From: an uncultured Clostridium sp.
Lineage (GTDB): Bacteria; Bacillota; Clostridia; Oscillospirales; Acutalibacteraceae
DNA: 47,914 nucleotides
Assembly (NCBI GenBank): GCA_958422185.1
Contig: CATZNW010000019.1
Span: 1 to 47,914 of the forward strand
Direction of reading: 5' to 3'
Made by a program: the position numbers and the translations under genes. Shown in pieces: positions 17,548 through 25,379 of the stretch (positions are counted from its first letter, which is position 1; every line of letters begins with the position of its first letter). The notes under the pieces were generated by a model. The model ran no database searches. It saw nothing but the letters and a program-made list of their open reading frames with translations, and was not told where the DNA came from.

Positions 17548-17679
17548 ATGAAATTGTCTTATAAAGAACCGGAAATTCAAATTCGTAAATATGATTTTCC
17601 TTCTGACGGAATTTTTACCACATCACAGCTGGAACCTACAACGGGATTAGATCCTGATGATTATCCGCTCTTTGGATAA
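17548..17679 (+). CDS. 43-aa peptide gene downstream of the secreted protein
   Basis: A short frame, ATG to TAA, with AGGAGG 9 nt upstream, 20 nt after the 1508-aa gene and before the hairpin at 17689. The product has no signal peptide or membrane helix. It begins MKLSYKEPEIQIRKYDF and ends in an acidic, proline-rich tail (LDPDDYPLFG). The YxxPxI start resembles small clostridial peptides and, loosely, leader peptides of ribosomal peptide products, but no modifying enzyme lies beside it. Strong ribosome site, codon-like composition and position argue that it is translated. Function unknown. Confidence 0.65.
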   Translation: MKLSYKEPEIQIRKYDFPSDGIFTTSQLEPTTGLDPDDYPLFG

Positions 17680-17688
17680 GTGATGCAG

Positions 17689-17716
17689 AAGCTCCCCTCT
17701 GAAAAGAGGGGAGCTT
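17689..17716 (+). terminator. Hairpin after the 43-aa peptide gene
   Basis: A 12-bp perfect stem with a GAAA tetraloop, followed by an AT-rich stretch but no long T run. A terminator with a weak tail or a transcript-stabilising hairpin. Confidence 0.6.
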
Positions 17717-17757
17717 ATATAATAGGATCACTGCTGCAAAAAATTAAGGTAAAAAAT

Positions 17758-17790
17758 AAATGACCGTGCCGGTTGCCGGCACGGTCATTT
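17758..17790. terminator. Bidirectional terminator before the LCP gene
   Basis: A 15-bp perfect stem around the loop TTG (17773-17775), with A-rich and T-rich flanks. It separates the plus-strand secreted-protein operon from the converging LCP gene. Confidence 0.85.
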
Positions 17791-17815
17791 TAGTTGCAGA
17801 TTACGTTAAGATCGT

Positions 17816-19123
17816 TTATTGGTCATTTTCTGTTTCGTTCTGGCTCTTCTCTGCATTATATATATAGTCTGTAAGCTTGTCCTTGTTTTCGTCTACATCA
17901 AGGTCAATAACGGATGCGCCGCCGTGATTCGCATATTCCCAGGTGCCGTCAAACGGGCATGAATTCTGGTCAAATCCGCCGCCCACACACATCAGTGCGT
18001 CAAAAACCAGCCCCCTGAGCTCGCCTTTTGTAAGATCGGTTTCTATATATGGTGCAACGCTGTTTGCCGCTTTATAGGTTCCTACTGGGCCGCTGGAGAC
18101 AACACCTTTTATTATTGCCTGAATAACCGTTCTCTGACGTTCCGTACGCTTCCAGTCAGTATCGATTTTTCTGATCCTGCAATATGCCAAAGCCTGTTCT
18201 CCTGTAAGCGTATGTGTTCCGGATTCAAGTGTTACGTTACCGTATCTTCCCGGGTGGTTCGTAACTTCCTTTGCCTCCGCTTCTGACACCTCAATATCTA
18301 CACCGCCTATGCTGTCCACCATAACCTTAAACATTTCAAAATCAGCAACAACATAGCCGTCTATCTCAACTCCGAAATTGTATTCAATCGTGTCAACAAC
18401 TCCGCTGTAGCCCCCGTAGGTACATGCGGCATTGAGCCGCTGTTTTCTGTCCGCAACCGGAATATATACCCAGGAATCGCGCAGAAAAGAAGTCATTTTT
18501 ATACAGCCGTGCGCTCTGTCAAACGAGATCAGCATCATTGAGTCGGCCCGGCTGGCTTCATCCTCATCTTCCGAGCGGGCGTCCACTCCAAGCAAAAGTA
18601 TATTCGTTACTTTTGATGATGATGTGAGTTCGCTTGCGGAAACGTATTGATTTTCTTCCTTTTCATCATAATTGATCTTCCCGAGCACGGATTCGACCAT
18701 AGCCGTTGCGGCAATTACGATTACCAGCAGAACAGCAAAAACTCCCGTGACGATCTTAGGAGCGTTTTTCTTCTTTTTTGCCGTTTTATTTTTTCCTTTT
18801 CCGCCGCCTGCTCTGCTTTTACTGCTGGGTTTCTGTCTGTCGGGAGGGTATCTCAGATCATCCCGTGAATATTTTTCATTCTGCGCAACGTCTCTGTACG
18901 GATCCATGTATCCGTTATCCGTCTGCCGTGGAATCTCTGTTGTATTTAGGCGGTTTTGCTCCTGATAATATTTTTCATATTCTGCGGCAGGGTTAATACC
19001 GTCTTCATCTCTGATGCTGTTTTCCCTGCTGTTAAAATTCAGGTCAACGGGTACTTTGCCGTAATAATCCTCCTCCGGGGGAACAGATCGGTCTCTGTTA
19101 TCGTTAAAATTTTTCGGCGCCAT
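17816..19123 (-). CDS. LytR-CpsA-Psr family cell-wall glycopolymer ligase
   Basis: 435 aa. LCP proteins attach teichoic acids or capsule polymers to peptidoglycan outside the membrane. A long charged cytoplasmic N-terminus (about 120 residues, ending in a Lys-rich run) is followed by one transmembrane helix (about 123-145) and the LCP domain: ILLLGVDAR, SRADSMMLISFDR, MTSFLRDSWVYIP, GGYSGVVDTIEYNFGVEIDGYV, GGVDIEVSEAE, and YCRIRKIDTDWKRTERQR with the conserved Arg residues. GAGGTGA lies before the ATG. Its promoter is divergent from rnpB. Confidence 0.93.
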   Translation of the reverse strand: MAPKNFNDNRDRSVPPEEDYYGKVPVDLNFNSRENSIRDEDGINPAAEYEKYYQEQNRLNTTEIPRQTDNGYMDPYRDVAQNEKYSRDDLRYPPDRQKPSSKSRAGGGKGKNKTAKKKKNAPKIVTGVFAVLLVIVIAATAMVESVLGKINYDEKEENQYVSASELTSSSKVTNILLLGVDARSEDEDEASRADSMMLISFDRAHGCIKMTSFLRDSWVYIPVADRKQRLNAACTYGGYSGVVDTIEYNFGVEIDGYVVADFEMFKVMVDSIGGVDIEVSEAEAKEVTNHPGRYGNVTLESGTHTLTGEQALAYCRIRKIDTDWKRTERQRTVIQAIIKGVVSSGPVGTYKAANSVAPYIETDLTKGELRGLVFDALMCVGGGFDQNSCPFDGTWEYANHGGASVIDLDVDENKDKLTDYIYNAEKSQNETENDQ

Positions 19124-19140
19124 CTAATCACCTCTAATCC

Positions 19141-19169
19141 ATATTACAATATTTTATATTTCTTTGCAA
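19141..19169 (-). promoter_or_regulatory. Promoter of the LCP gene
   Basis: On the minus strand: TTGCAA, 17-nt spacer, TAATAT. It is arranged back to back with the rnpB promoter. Confidence 0.55.
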
Positions 19170-19186
19170 CAGCCTTAATAAAATTA

Positions 19187-19215
19187 TTGACACTTTTTAA
19201 TTTATATTTTACAAT
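19187..19215 (+). promoter_or_regulatory. Promoter of rnpB
   Basis: TTGACA, 17-nt spacer, TACAAT; expected start near 19222, matching the 5' end of the RNA. Confidence 0.85.
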
Positions 19216-19223
19216 ATTAAGAA

Positions 19224-19556
19224 ACGGGCCGGTCGGGCAGCCGCGCGTTCATTATTGAATGTGAGGAAAGTCCGAGCAGCGCAGAGCAGGATAACGGCTA
19301 ACGGCCGCCGGGGGAAACCCTAGGGAAAGTGCAACAGAAATAAACCGCCGTTCAAACGGTAAGGATGGAAAGGCGAGGTAAGAGCTCACCGAGCGGGTGG
19401 AGACATCCGCTGCCATGTAAACCCTATCCGCTGCAACACAGACCGGGAGGTTGTTTGCTCGACACAGAATCCCAAAATGTGGCTGGAGCGCGTCAGCAAT
19501 GGCGCGTCGAGATAGATGGCTGCCGATAACAGAACTCGGCTTACAGACCGACCCGT
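19224..19556 (+). ncRNA. rnpB: RNase P RNA (type A)
   Basis: Catalytic RNA that removes tRNA 5' leaders. Conserved blocks in order: GAGGAAAGTCCGAGC (P4 5' side, CR I), GGGAAAGTGCAACAGAAA, AAGGATGGAAAGGCGAGGTAAGAGCTC split over P10-P11, TAAACCC, and GATAGATGGCTGCC followed by ACAGAACTCGGCTTACAGACCGACCCG (CR V and P1 3' side). The 5' ACGGGCCGGTC and 3' GACCGACCCGT ends form P1. About 333 nt. It ends only 26 nt before the aldolase gene without a separate terminator, though P1 followed by TTTTA might act weakly as one. Confidence 0.96.
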
Positions 19557-19582
19557 TTTATGACCTTTAAGGAGTAATTGAA

Positions 19583-20425
19583 ATGCTTGTTAATATGCGT
19601 GATCTGCTTTCTGACGCACAAAAAGAAAATTACGCAGTAGGCTCATTTTCCGTTGCGAATATGGAAATGGTGCTTGGTGTTCTGAAAGCGGCGGAGGAGC
19701 TGAATGCCCCTGTAATTTTGCAGATTGCGGAGGTTAGGCTGAAACAATCCCCGCTCCAGCTGATAGGGCCGCTTATGGTAGCGGCGGCAAAAAACGCAAA
19801 AACACCCGTTGCCGTTCATTTTGACCATGGGAAAACCGAAAAAATGATACATACCGCTCTTGAACTCGGCTTTACTTCCGTAATGTTTGACGGCAGCCAT
19901 CTTCCTCTTGAGGAAAATATTTCCGAAACGAAAAAGATCGTTGTGCTGGCAACGCAATACGGCGCTGCCACAGAGGCGGAGATAGGCTGCGTGGGCGGTT
20001 CCGAGGACGGAAGTGAGGACATCGCAATAAACTGTACAAAGCCGGATGATGCCGTCAGATTTGCTTCTGAAACGGCTGTGGACGCGCTTGCTGTTGCAAT
20101 TGGAAATGCTCACGGAAATTATAAATCAGCGCCCAAACTCAGATTTGACATTCTTGAAGAGTGTGCTGAACGGGTCAGCGTTCCGCTTGTGCTCCATGGC
20201 GGAACAGGTATCAGTCCTAACGATTTCAGACGATGCGCAAAAACGGGAATAAAAAAAATAAATATTGCAACGGCAACTTTTGATTCTGTTGAAAAAACAG
20301 TACGCGACTGCTATAATGATAATAAGATACAAGGCTATTATGATCTTCAGTCCGCTGAAGTTGAGGGTGCTTATCAAAACGCAAAGCGCCATATTCTGAT
20401 CTTCGGTACGGATAATAAGGCATGA
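19583..20425 (+). CDS. Class II (zinc) ketose-bisphosphate aldolase, IolJ-like
   Basis: 280 aa. Class II aldolase family: NYAVGSFSVANMEMVLGVLKAA, VAVHFDHGKT (zinc-binding His), FTSVMFDGSHLPLEENI, AEIGCVGGSEDG, IGNAHGNYK, VLHGGTGI and KINIAT cover the zinc and phosphate sites. Members cleave fructose-1,6-bisphosphate, tagatose-bisphosphate or 5-dehydro-2-deoxygluconate-6-phosphate (IolJ). The next gene is an IolC-like kinase whose product is the IolJ substrate, which favours the inositol role, but a glycolytic role cannot be excluded. TAAGGAG precedes the ATG. It lies immediately behind rnpB. Confidence 0.88.
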   Translation: MLVNMRDLLSDAQKENYAVGSFSVANMEMVLGVLKAAEELNAPVILQIAEVRLKQSPLQLIGPLMVAAAKNAKTPVAVHFDHGKTEKMIHTALELGFTSVMFDGSHLPLEENISETKKIVVLATQYGAATEAEIGCVGGSEDGSEDIAINCTKPDDAVRFASETAVDALAVAIGNAHGNYKSAPKLRFDILEECAERVSVPLVLHGGTGISPNDFRRCAKTGIKKINIATATFDSVEKTVRDCYNDNKIQGYYDLQSAEVEGAYQNAKRHILIFGTDNKA

Positions 20426-20454
20426 TCATAATGCTGTTTTAAGGAGTAAAAATT

Positions 20455-21471
20455 ATGAAATACATAGAATTTGATATGACAAAACCTATTGACTTTATAC
20501 CTGTTGGAAGGATCGCTATTGATTTCAACCCAACGGATATGTATATGCCGCTTTCCGAATCTTCCAATTTTAACAAATATGTCGGCGGCTCTCCGGCTAA
20601 TATTGCAGTCGGCCTTGCAAGGCTCGGTTGTAAAGTCGGTTTTATCGGCTGTGTCTCGGACGATCAGTTCGGCGATTTTGTTGTGGATTATTTTGAAAAA
20701 GAGGGGATAGACACCAGTCATGTCAGCCGCGCCAAAAACGGCGAAAAGATCGGGCTTACTTTTACGGAGATCCTTTCAAAAGAAAAATCTTCGATCCTTA
20801 TGTACAGGGATGATGTTGCCGATTTCTGCCTCGATCCCGCAGATGTGGACGAGGAATATGTAAAGAGCGCCAAAGCGATCGTTATCAGCGGAACGGCGCT
20901 TGCAAAAAGCCCCAGCCGAGAGGCTTGCTTCAAGGCGATGATGCTTGCAAAAAAGAATAATACTCGGATCATTTTTGATATTGATTACCGCGAATACACC
21001 TGGAAGTCAAAAGATGAGATCGCAGTTTATTACAGCCTTGCCGCCCAGTATGCAGATATCATTATGGGTTCGCGCGAGGAATTTGACCTCACTGAGGGCA
21101 TTGTGGGCGTTAAAGGCTCGGATAAGGAATCAGCTCAGTACTGGCAGTCATTCGGCGCGTCCATATGCGTTATCAAACACGGCAAGGAAGGCTCTACCGC
21201 CTATACGAACGACGGAAAGTATTACACCATTAAACCGTTTCCGGCGGTGAAGTTAAAGGGATTCGGCGGCGGAGACGGCTACGGCTCGGCGTTCCTTTAC
21301 AGCCTGCTTCAGGGTAAGGAGATCATAGACGCCCTTGAATTCGGTTCTGCGTCTGCATCTATTCTGATTTCAGCCCACAGCTGCTCAGACGCGATGCCGT
21401 CAGCAAAGCAGGTGGAACTTTTTATTAAAGAAAGCAAAGAAAAATACGGCGAAATGGTTGCCAGAGCATAA
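20455..21471 (+). CDS. IolC-like 5-dehydro-2-deoxygluconokinase (PfkB family)
   Basis: 338 aa. PfkB/ribokinase-fold sugar kinase. DFIPVGRIAIDFNPTDMY at the N-terminus, KYVGGSPANIAVGLARLG (substrate motif) and FGGGDGYGSAFLYSL (ATP site with catalytic Asp) are clear. The start and the DIDYREYTWKS segment match IolC, which phosphorylates 5-dehydro-2-deoxygluconate in myo-inositol breakdown. It is in an operon with the aldolase 29 nt upstream and ends at a strong terminator. IolG, IolD and IolE are not in the window; an IolB lies 21 kb away. Confidence 0.86.
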   Translation: MKYIEFDMTKPIDFIPVGRIAIDFNPTDMYMPLSESSNFNKYVGGSPANIAVGLARLGCKVGFIGCVSDDQFGDFVVDYFEKEGIDTSHVSRAKNGEKIGLTFTEILSKEKSSILMYRDDVADFCLDPADVDEEYVKSAKAIVISGTALAKSPSREACFKAMMLAKKNNTRIIFDIDYREYTWKSKDEIAVYYSLAAQYADIIMGSREEFDLTEGIVGVKGSDKESAQYWQSFGASICVIKHGKEGSTAYTNDGKYYTIKPFPAVKLKGFGGGDGYGSAFLYSLLQGKEIIDALEFGSASASILISAHSCSDAMPSAKQVELFIKESKEKYGEMVARA

Positions 21472-21492
21472 AGATAGCCAAATCATGAAAAC

Positions 21493-21534
21493 AAAGCGGC
21501 GCAGAGCGTGATCCTCTGCGCCGCTTCGTTTTTT
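21493..21534 (+). terminator. Terminator after iolC-like gene
   Basis: A 13-bp GC-rich stem (AAGCGGCGCAGAG with its complement, loop CGTGATC) followed by CGTTTTTT. Confidence 0.95.
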
Positions 21535-21633
21535 ACAGAACAGAGAAAATCTTACGGTCGTACGGCTATGGGGTGTTTGCATATAACCGCTCAGGCAGAA
21601 TGTTATCCGCTTACCGGCGTTATGGATGAGAAC

Positions 21634-21662
21634 TTGAAACTATACGAATATTCGTATATAAT
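21634..21662 (+). promoter_or_regulatory. Promoter of the LuxR-type regulator gene with internal palindrome
   Basis: TTGAAA, 17-nt spacer, TATAAT. The spacer is almost filled by an 18-bp perfect palindrome, TATACGAATATTCGTATA (21641-21658), which overlaps the -10. A repressor or activator dimer bound here would control the promoter directly. Confidence 0.75.
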
Positions 21663-21727
21663 AAAATTGAAAGATCATCTGAATCATAAAAAATGAAGTT
21701 ATGAGATCTGCTGGGTCAGGGGGCGGC

Positions 21728-22942
21728 ATGGTGAAACCTTTTTTATCCGTACGCGAAGCGGCTGAAAAATGGAATGTATCCGGGCGGAGGGTCAATCAAT
21801 ACTGCGCAGAGGGACGCATCCCCGGCGCACAAAAATTCGGAAAGTTATGGGCAATTCCTGCCGATGCAGAGAAACCGAAGGATCCGCGCCGGTCGCGCAA
21901 AGAGGCGGATTCCGCTCCGGCAGAACCGCTTTCCGGCAGGGTTCTGAACCATGAAAACCTTATGCCGCTGATGAATACGGCTTTTGCTCCCGGCAGTTGC
22001 CGTGAGGCGGTGGAAAGTATGTCCGCCGGCGCACAGCGGGATATTGCACTTGCCGAGTACTATTATTTCAGCGGCCAGCCGGAGGCGGCTGCGAAAGCGG
22101 CTCAGGCGTATCTTACCGGCGCAGATATGGGAGCACGGCTCTCCGCCTGCCTGCTTTATGCCTATTCCAATCTTTCCATCGGGCAGATAGCAAGAGCCAA
22201 ATTTGCTTTGGGTGAACTGAACGCTTCCCTGTCTGACGCAGGGGAACAGTCCCCTCAGTTTCGTGCCGCGGCGGCATTTGTGGCGTCGGCAGGCGCGGTG
22301 CTGCTCCACCTGCCGTTGCCGGAGGAAATGCCGGATACAGAAACCTTTTTGCCCCTCCTTCCTCCCGGACTTCGGGCTTTTTCCCTGTATGTACAGGCGC
22401 ATTACCTTTATCTGAAAGAGGAATACGCGCGCAGCGCCGGAATGGTGGAGGCAGCGCTTGCCATGGGTGCGGCAGGGTACCCTATCCCTGCGATCTATCT
22501 GCACTTGGTGGCGGTAATGGACTATATGAGTTTAAAACAGCCGGACCGGGCGCGGGCACATCTTTTAACGGCATGGGAGATTGCCCGACCGGATGATCTG
22601 ATCGAGGGCTTCGGAGAACATCACGGCCTGTTGGGGGCTATGCTGGAGGCGGTCATCAAACCCAAATGGCCAAAAGATTTTAAACGTATCATTGAGATCA
22701 CTTACCGCTTTTCTTCAGGATGGCGCAGAGTGCATAATCCGCTTACCGGCCATGAAGTGGCGGACGATCTGCCCACAACGGAGTTTGCTGTGGCAATGCT
22801 TGCCGCCCGAAACTGGACGAATCAGGAGATCGCAGATCATCTGCACATTTCCGCAAATACGGTCAAGCGCCATATCTCGGGAGCCATGAAAAAGCTGAAT
22901 GTGGAGACCAGAAAAGAATTAAAGCAATACATGCTGCAATAA
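21728..22942 (+). CDS. LuxR-type regulator with N-terminal excisionase-like helix-turn-helix
   Basis: 404 aa from ATG 21728, which follows GGGGGC; ATG 21701 is a less likely start. The N-terminal FLSVREAAEKWNVSGRRVNQYCAEGRIPGAQKFGKLWAIP is an excisionase/MerR-like DNA-binding fold. The middle (about 90-310) is helical, Ala-rich and TPR-like. The C-terminal AARNWTNQEIADHLHISANTVKRHISGAMKKLN is a LuxR/GerE helix-turn-helix. Two DNA-binding domains in one protein is unusual outside a group of clostridial regulators. It is more GC-rich than its neighbours, together with the broken surface protein gene downstream, suggesting a transferred pair. The likely target is that gene or its own palindromic promoter. 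Confidence 0.82.
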   Translation: MVKPFLSVREAAEKWNVSGRRVNQYCAEGRIPGAQKFGKLWAIPADAEKPKDPRRSRKEADSAPAEPLSGRVLNHENLMPLMNTAFAPGSCREAVESMSAGAQRDIALAEYYYFSGQPEAAAKAAQAYLTGADMGARLSACLLYAYSNLSIGQIARAKFALGELNASLSDAGEQSPQFRAAAAFVASAGAVLLHLPLPEEMPDTETFLPLLPPGLRAFSLYVQAHYLYLKEEYARSAGMVEAALAMGAAGYPIPAIYLHLVAVMDYMSLKQPDRARAHLLTAWEIARPDDLIEGFGEHHGLLGAMLEAVIKPKWPKDFKRIIEITYRFSSGWRRVHNPLTGHEVADDLPTTEFAVAMLAARNWTNQEIADHLHISANTVKRHISGAMKKLNVETRKELKQYMLQ

Positions 22943-22966
22943 AAATGTCCGCGAGTCCCTGCGGGC

Positions 22967-22997
22967 ATTACCCGTTTTACGGGCCAAAACGGGTAAT
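22967..22997. promoter_or_regulatory. 12-bp inverted repeat between regulator and surface protein gene
   Basis: Perfect arms ATTACCCGTTTT and AAAACGGGTAAT around ACGGGCC. No T run follows, so it fits an operator or RNA hairpin better than a standard terminator. Confidence 0.5.
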
Positions 22998-23134
22998 AGA
23001 AATCCTCCATGTTTTTCGGTACAATGATAATGTAGGGATAATAAACCCAATTTGGTATAAGAAACGCTGTTTTATATAAACAGCACTTCTGAAAAGCACA
23101 AATCTGAAATGAAGTTCCGAAAGGAGGAAATAAC

Positions 23135-25230
23135 ATGAAAAAAGATTTTTAAGCCTGTGTATGGTTTTAGTCCTGTGTTTGGGTCTGCTGCCTGCCACGG
23201 CGCTGGCGGCGGAAAATGCACCCTCTACTCTGATTGTGGGCAATGTGACCGTTGATACTTCGCAGGACGGCTACTGGATAACGGACAGCAATGGCGGCCT
23301 CACTGATGAAGGAGCCTCAAGTAAAAACTACAACGTCCACTATAATACAAGCACCAACACCCTGATCTTGAAGGACGCGACGATCACGGGAGAATATAAT
23401 GTAATTAGTAATCCAAACGACGCCGGTATTTATGCGTCTGCCTCTGAAAATCAGTCTGTGTCGTTGACCATTGTATTGCGGGGCGGGAACAACCAAGTTT
23501 CCGGCAGTATAGGAATTTATGTGTATTCCTTTTCTAGCGGCACGGCCAGCCTGGCCATTCAGGGCGGCGGCAGTCTGGATGCCAGCGGCAATGTAAATGG
23601 AATTAGAGTTCAGAGCAACAACGGCAATGCCACCCTGAGTATCGAGAACGCTGCCGTTACGGCCACACATAGTGGCATCGCCGGCAATGGTGTCTTGTTG
23701 TAGGTCGGCGCAGAAAAATCCGCCTCTCTGACTGTGGATGGCGGCGGTTTGAGCGCCAGCGGGGATACCGGAATTCTATTTGATTTTAGTAATCAGAACT
23801 ACTCCGGCTCCGCTAATCTAACCATTAGCGGCAATGCTCTGGTAGACGCAAGAGAGGGCGGAATTAGCGTCTACGGAAATGATAATGTAACGCCCACCGG
23901 TACAGGCATAGTTTTTAACGACGGTACCGGCACCGTGTATGGAAATGTGACTTTGCAGGAAGATTTGACCGTAGGCATGGGCGAGAGCCTGAATGTCCCG
24001 GACGGGGCGAGTTTGACAATTCCAAACGGCACAGCGCTGACCGTGAACGGCGGAGAACTGACGGGCAATGTACCCGCAAGCGGCGTAATCTATAAAGTCA
24101 TTGGCGTATCGCTGGATAAGGATAATTTGGTTCTTAACCAAGGGGAGAAAATGACCCTTATTGCCACCATAGCGCCGCGGAATGCAACCGATCAGACCGT
24201 GGAATGGGTAAGCAGCGCTCCCGGCGTTGCCGCGGTGGATGCAGACGGTAAAGTTACTGCTGTTGCCAAAGGCACGGCAATCATTACCGTCAAAACAGCG
24301 GACGGCAAATTTACCGATACCTGCTCTGTAACGGTAAATCACATACATATCATGAGCCGTACGGAATTCAAAGATGCAACCTGTACCGATGCAGGAAACG
24401 AAGAATACTGGACTTGTGAAACCTGCGGAAAGTATTTCGGTGATGCTGACGGGAAGACTGAAATTTTATTTGCGGATACGGTGATCCCTGTGAAAGGTCA
24501 TAACCCGGCTCCTGTGTGGACCAGCGATGAAGACGGCCATTGGCGCGCCTGCCAAAACGGATGCATGACGAAACTGGATTATGCCGAACACACGCCTCAA
24601 CTTGTGTACGAGGCGGACGCCACTTGCACGGAAAACGGATATACGGGGGATGAGATCTGTCTTTACTGTGATCGTGCACTGTCCTTAGGCGAACCCATCC
24701 CTGCCATGGACCATGACTGGGGTAACTGGTTCGAAACTGAGTCTGCCGGCTGTACCGCACCTGGAAAAGAGGTGCGCACCTGCGCCGTTTGTAACGACAC
24801 AGAAATGCGGCTGACACCTCCCGTTAACCATAACTTAATAAAAACAGAGGCAAAAGCCGCTGACTGCGCAGCAGACGGAAATACGGAATACTGGACTTGC
24901 GAAACTTGCGGCAAGCATTTCAGCGATGCTGACGGCAATACGGAGATCTCCCTTTCCGATACAGTCATTTCCGCAGCGGGGCACCGTTATGTGAACGGTA
25001 AATGCACAGTATGCGGTGTGGCTGATAGCAGTTTCAGCCCGGCTGCAAATGATGATACGCAGTCTGTGCAGACGAATGATGATATGAAATCTCCGCAGAC
25101 GGGCAGAAACAACAGCATGGTGTTGTTGATCCTGCTGTTTGCCGGTTGCGGTTTATGTGTTACTGGCATTCTTGTTTTCGGCAGGAGAAAAGAGGAGTTG
25201 AATAAATGCATTGGCATATGGAAACGATAA
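23135..25230 (+). pseudogene. Sortase-anchored surface protein, frameshifted and with internal amber codon
   Basis: AAGGAGG and ATG 23135 start a frame that stops after five codons (TAA 23150). One extra A in the A6 tract at 23138-23143 would give MKKRFLSLCMVLVLCLGLLPATALAAE, a complete signal peptide joined to the long frame. A second lesion is an in-frame TAG at 23701-23703. The restored protein is about 698 codons: a beta-helix-like repeat region (NQVSGSIGIYVYS..., SLTVDGGGLSASGDTGI), a Big2 Ig-like domain (VSLDKDNLVLNQGEKMTL...), four Cys/His modules (ATCTDAGNEEYWTCETCGKYF type, one duplicated) and a sortase signal SPQTG with hydrophobic helix and Arg-Arg-Lys tail. It was probably an adhesin. 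Decayed, phase-off, or both. Confidence 0.8.
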
Positions 25231-25266
25231 ATGTGTATCGCTCTGTATGCATGCATCGCATAACAA

Positions 25267-25297
25267 AACCGCTCAAGCATTGCCTGAGCGGTTCTTT
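25267..25297. terminator. Hairpin after the surface protein gene
   Basis: A 9-bp stem (AACCGCTCA with TGAGCGGTT) with a 9-nt loop, followed by CTTTCC on the plus strand. It lies between the converging surface-protein and FGGY-kinase genes. Confidence 0.65.
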
Positions 25298-25379
25298 CCG
25301 TATACTTGACGTTTCGGTTTTGCGTGCGCCGGATACGGTCTGCACAATATGAATAGAATCTGTATATTTTCTTATTGAA

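Noticed and set aside
17548..17679. Lasso-peptide precursor
   Set aside because: The YxxP-like start is suggestive, but there is no cyclase or leader peptidase nearby and no clear core ring pattern; kept only as a peptide gene of unknown role.
23701..23703. Stop-codon recoding (TAG read as an amino acid)
   Set aside because: TAG serves as a normal stop at 47407-47409 for an intact methyltransferase, and this is the only internal TAG in a credible gene.
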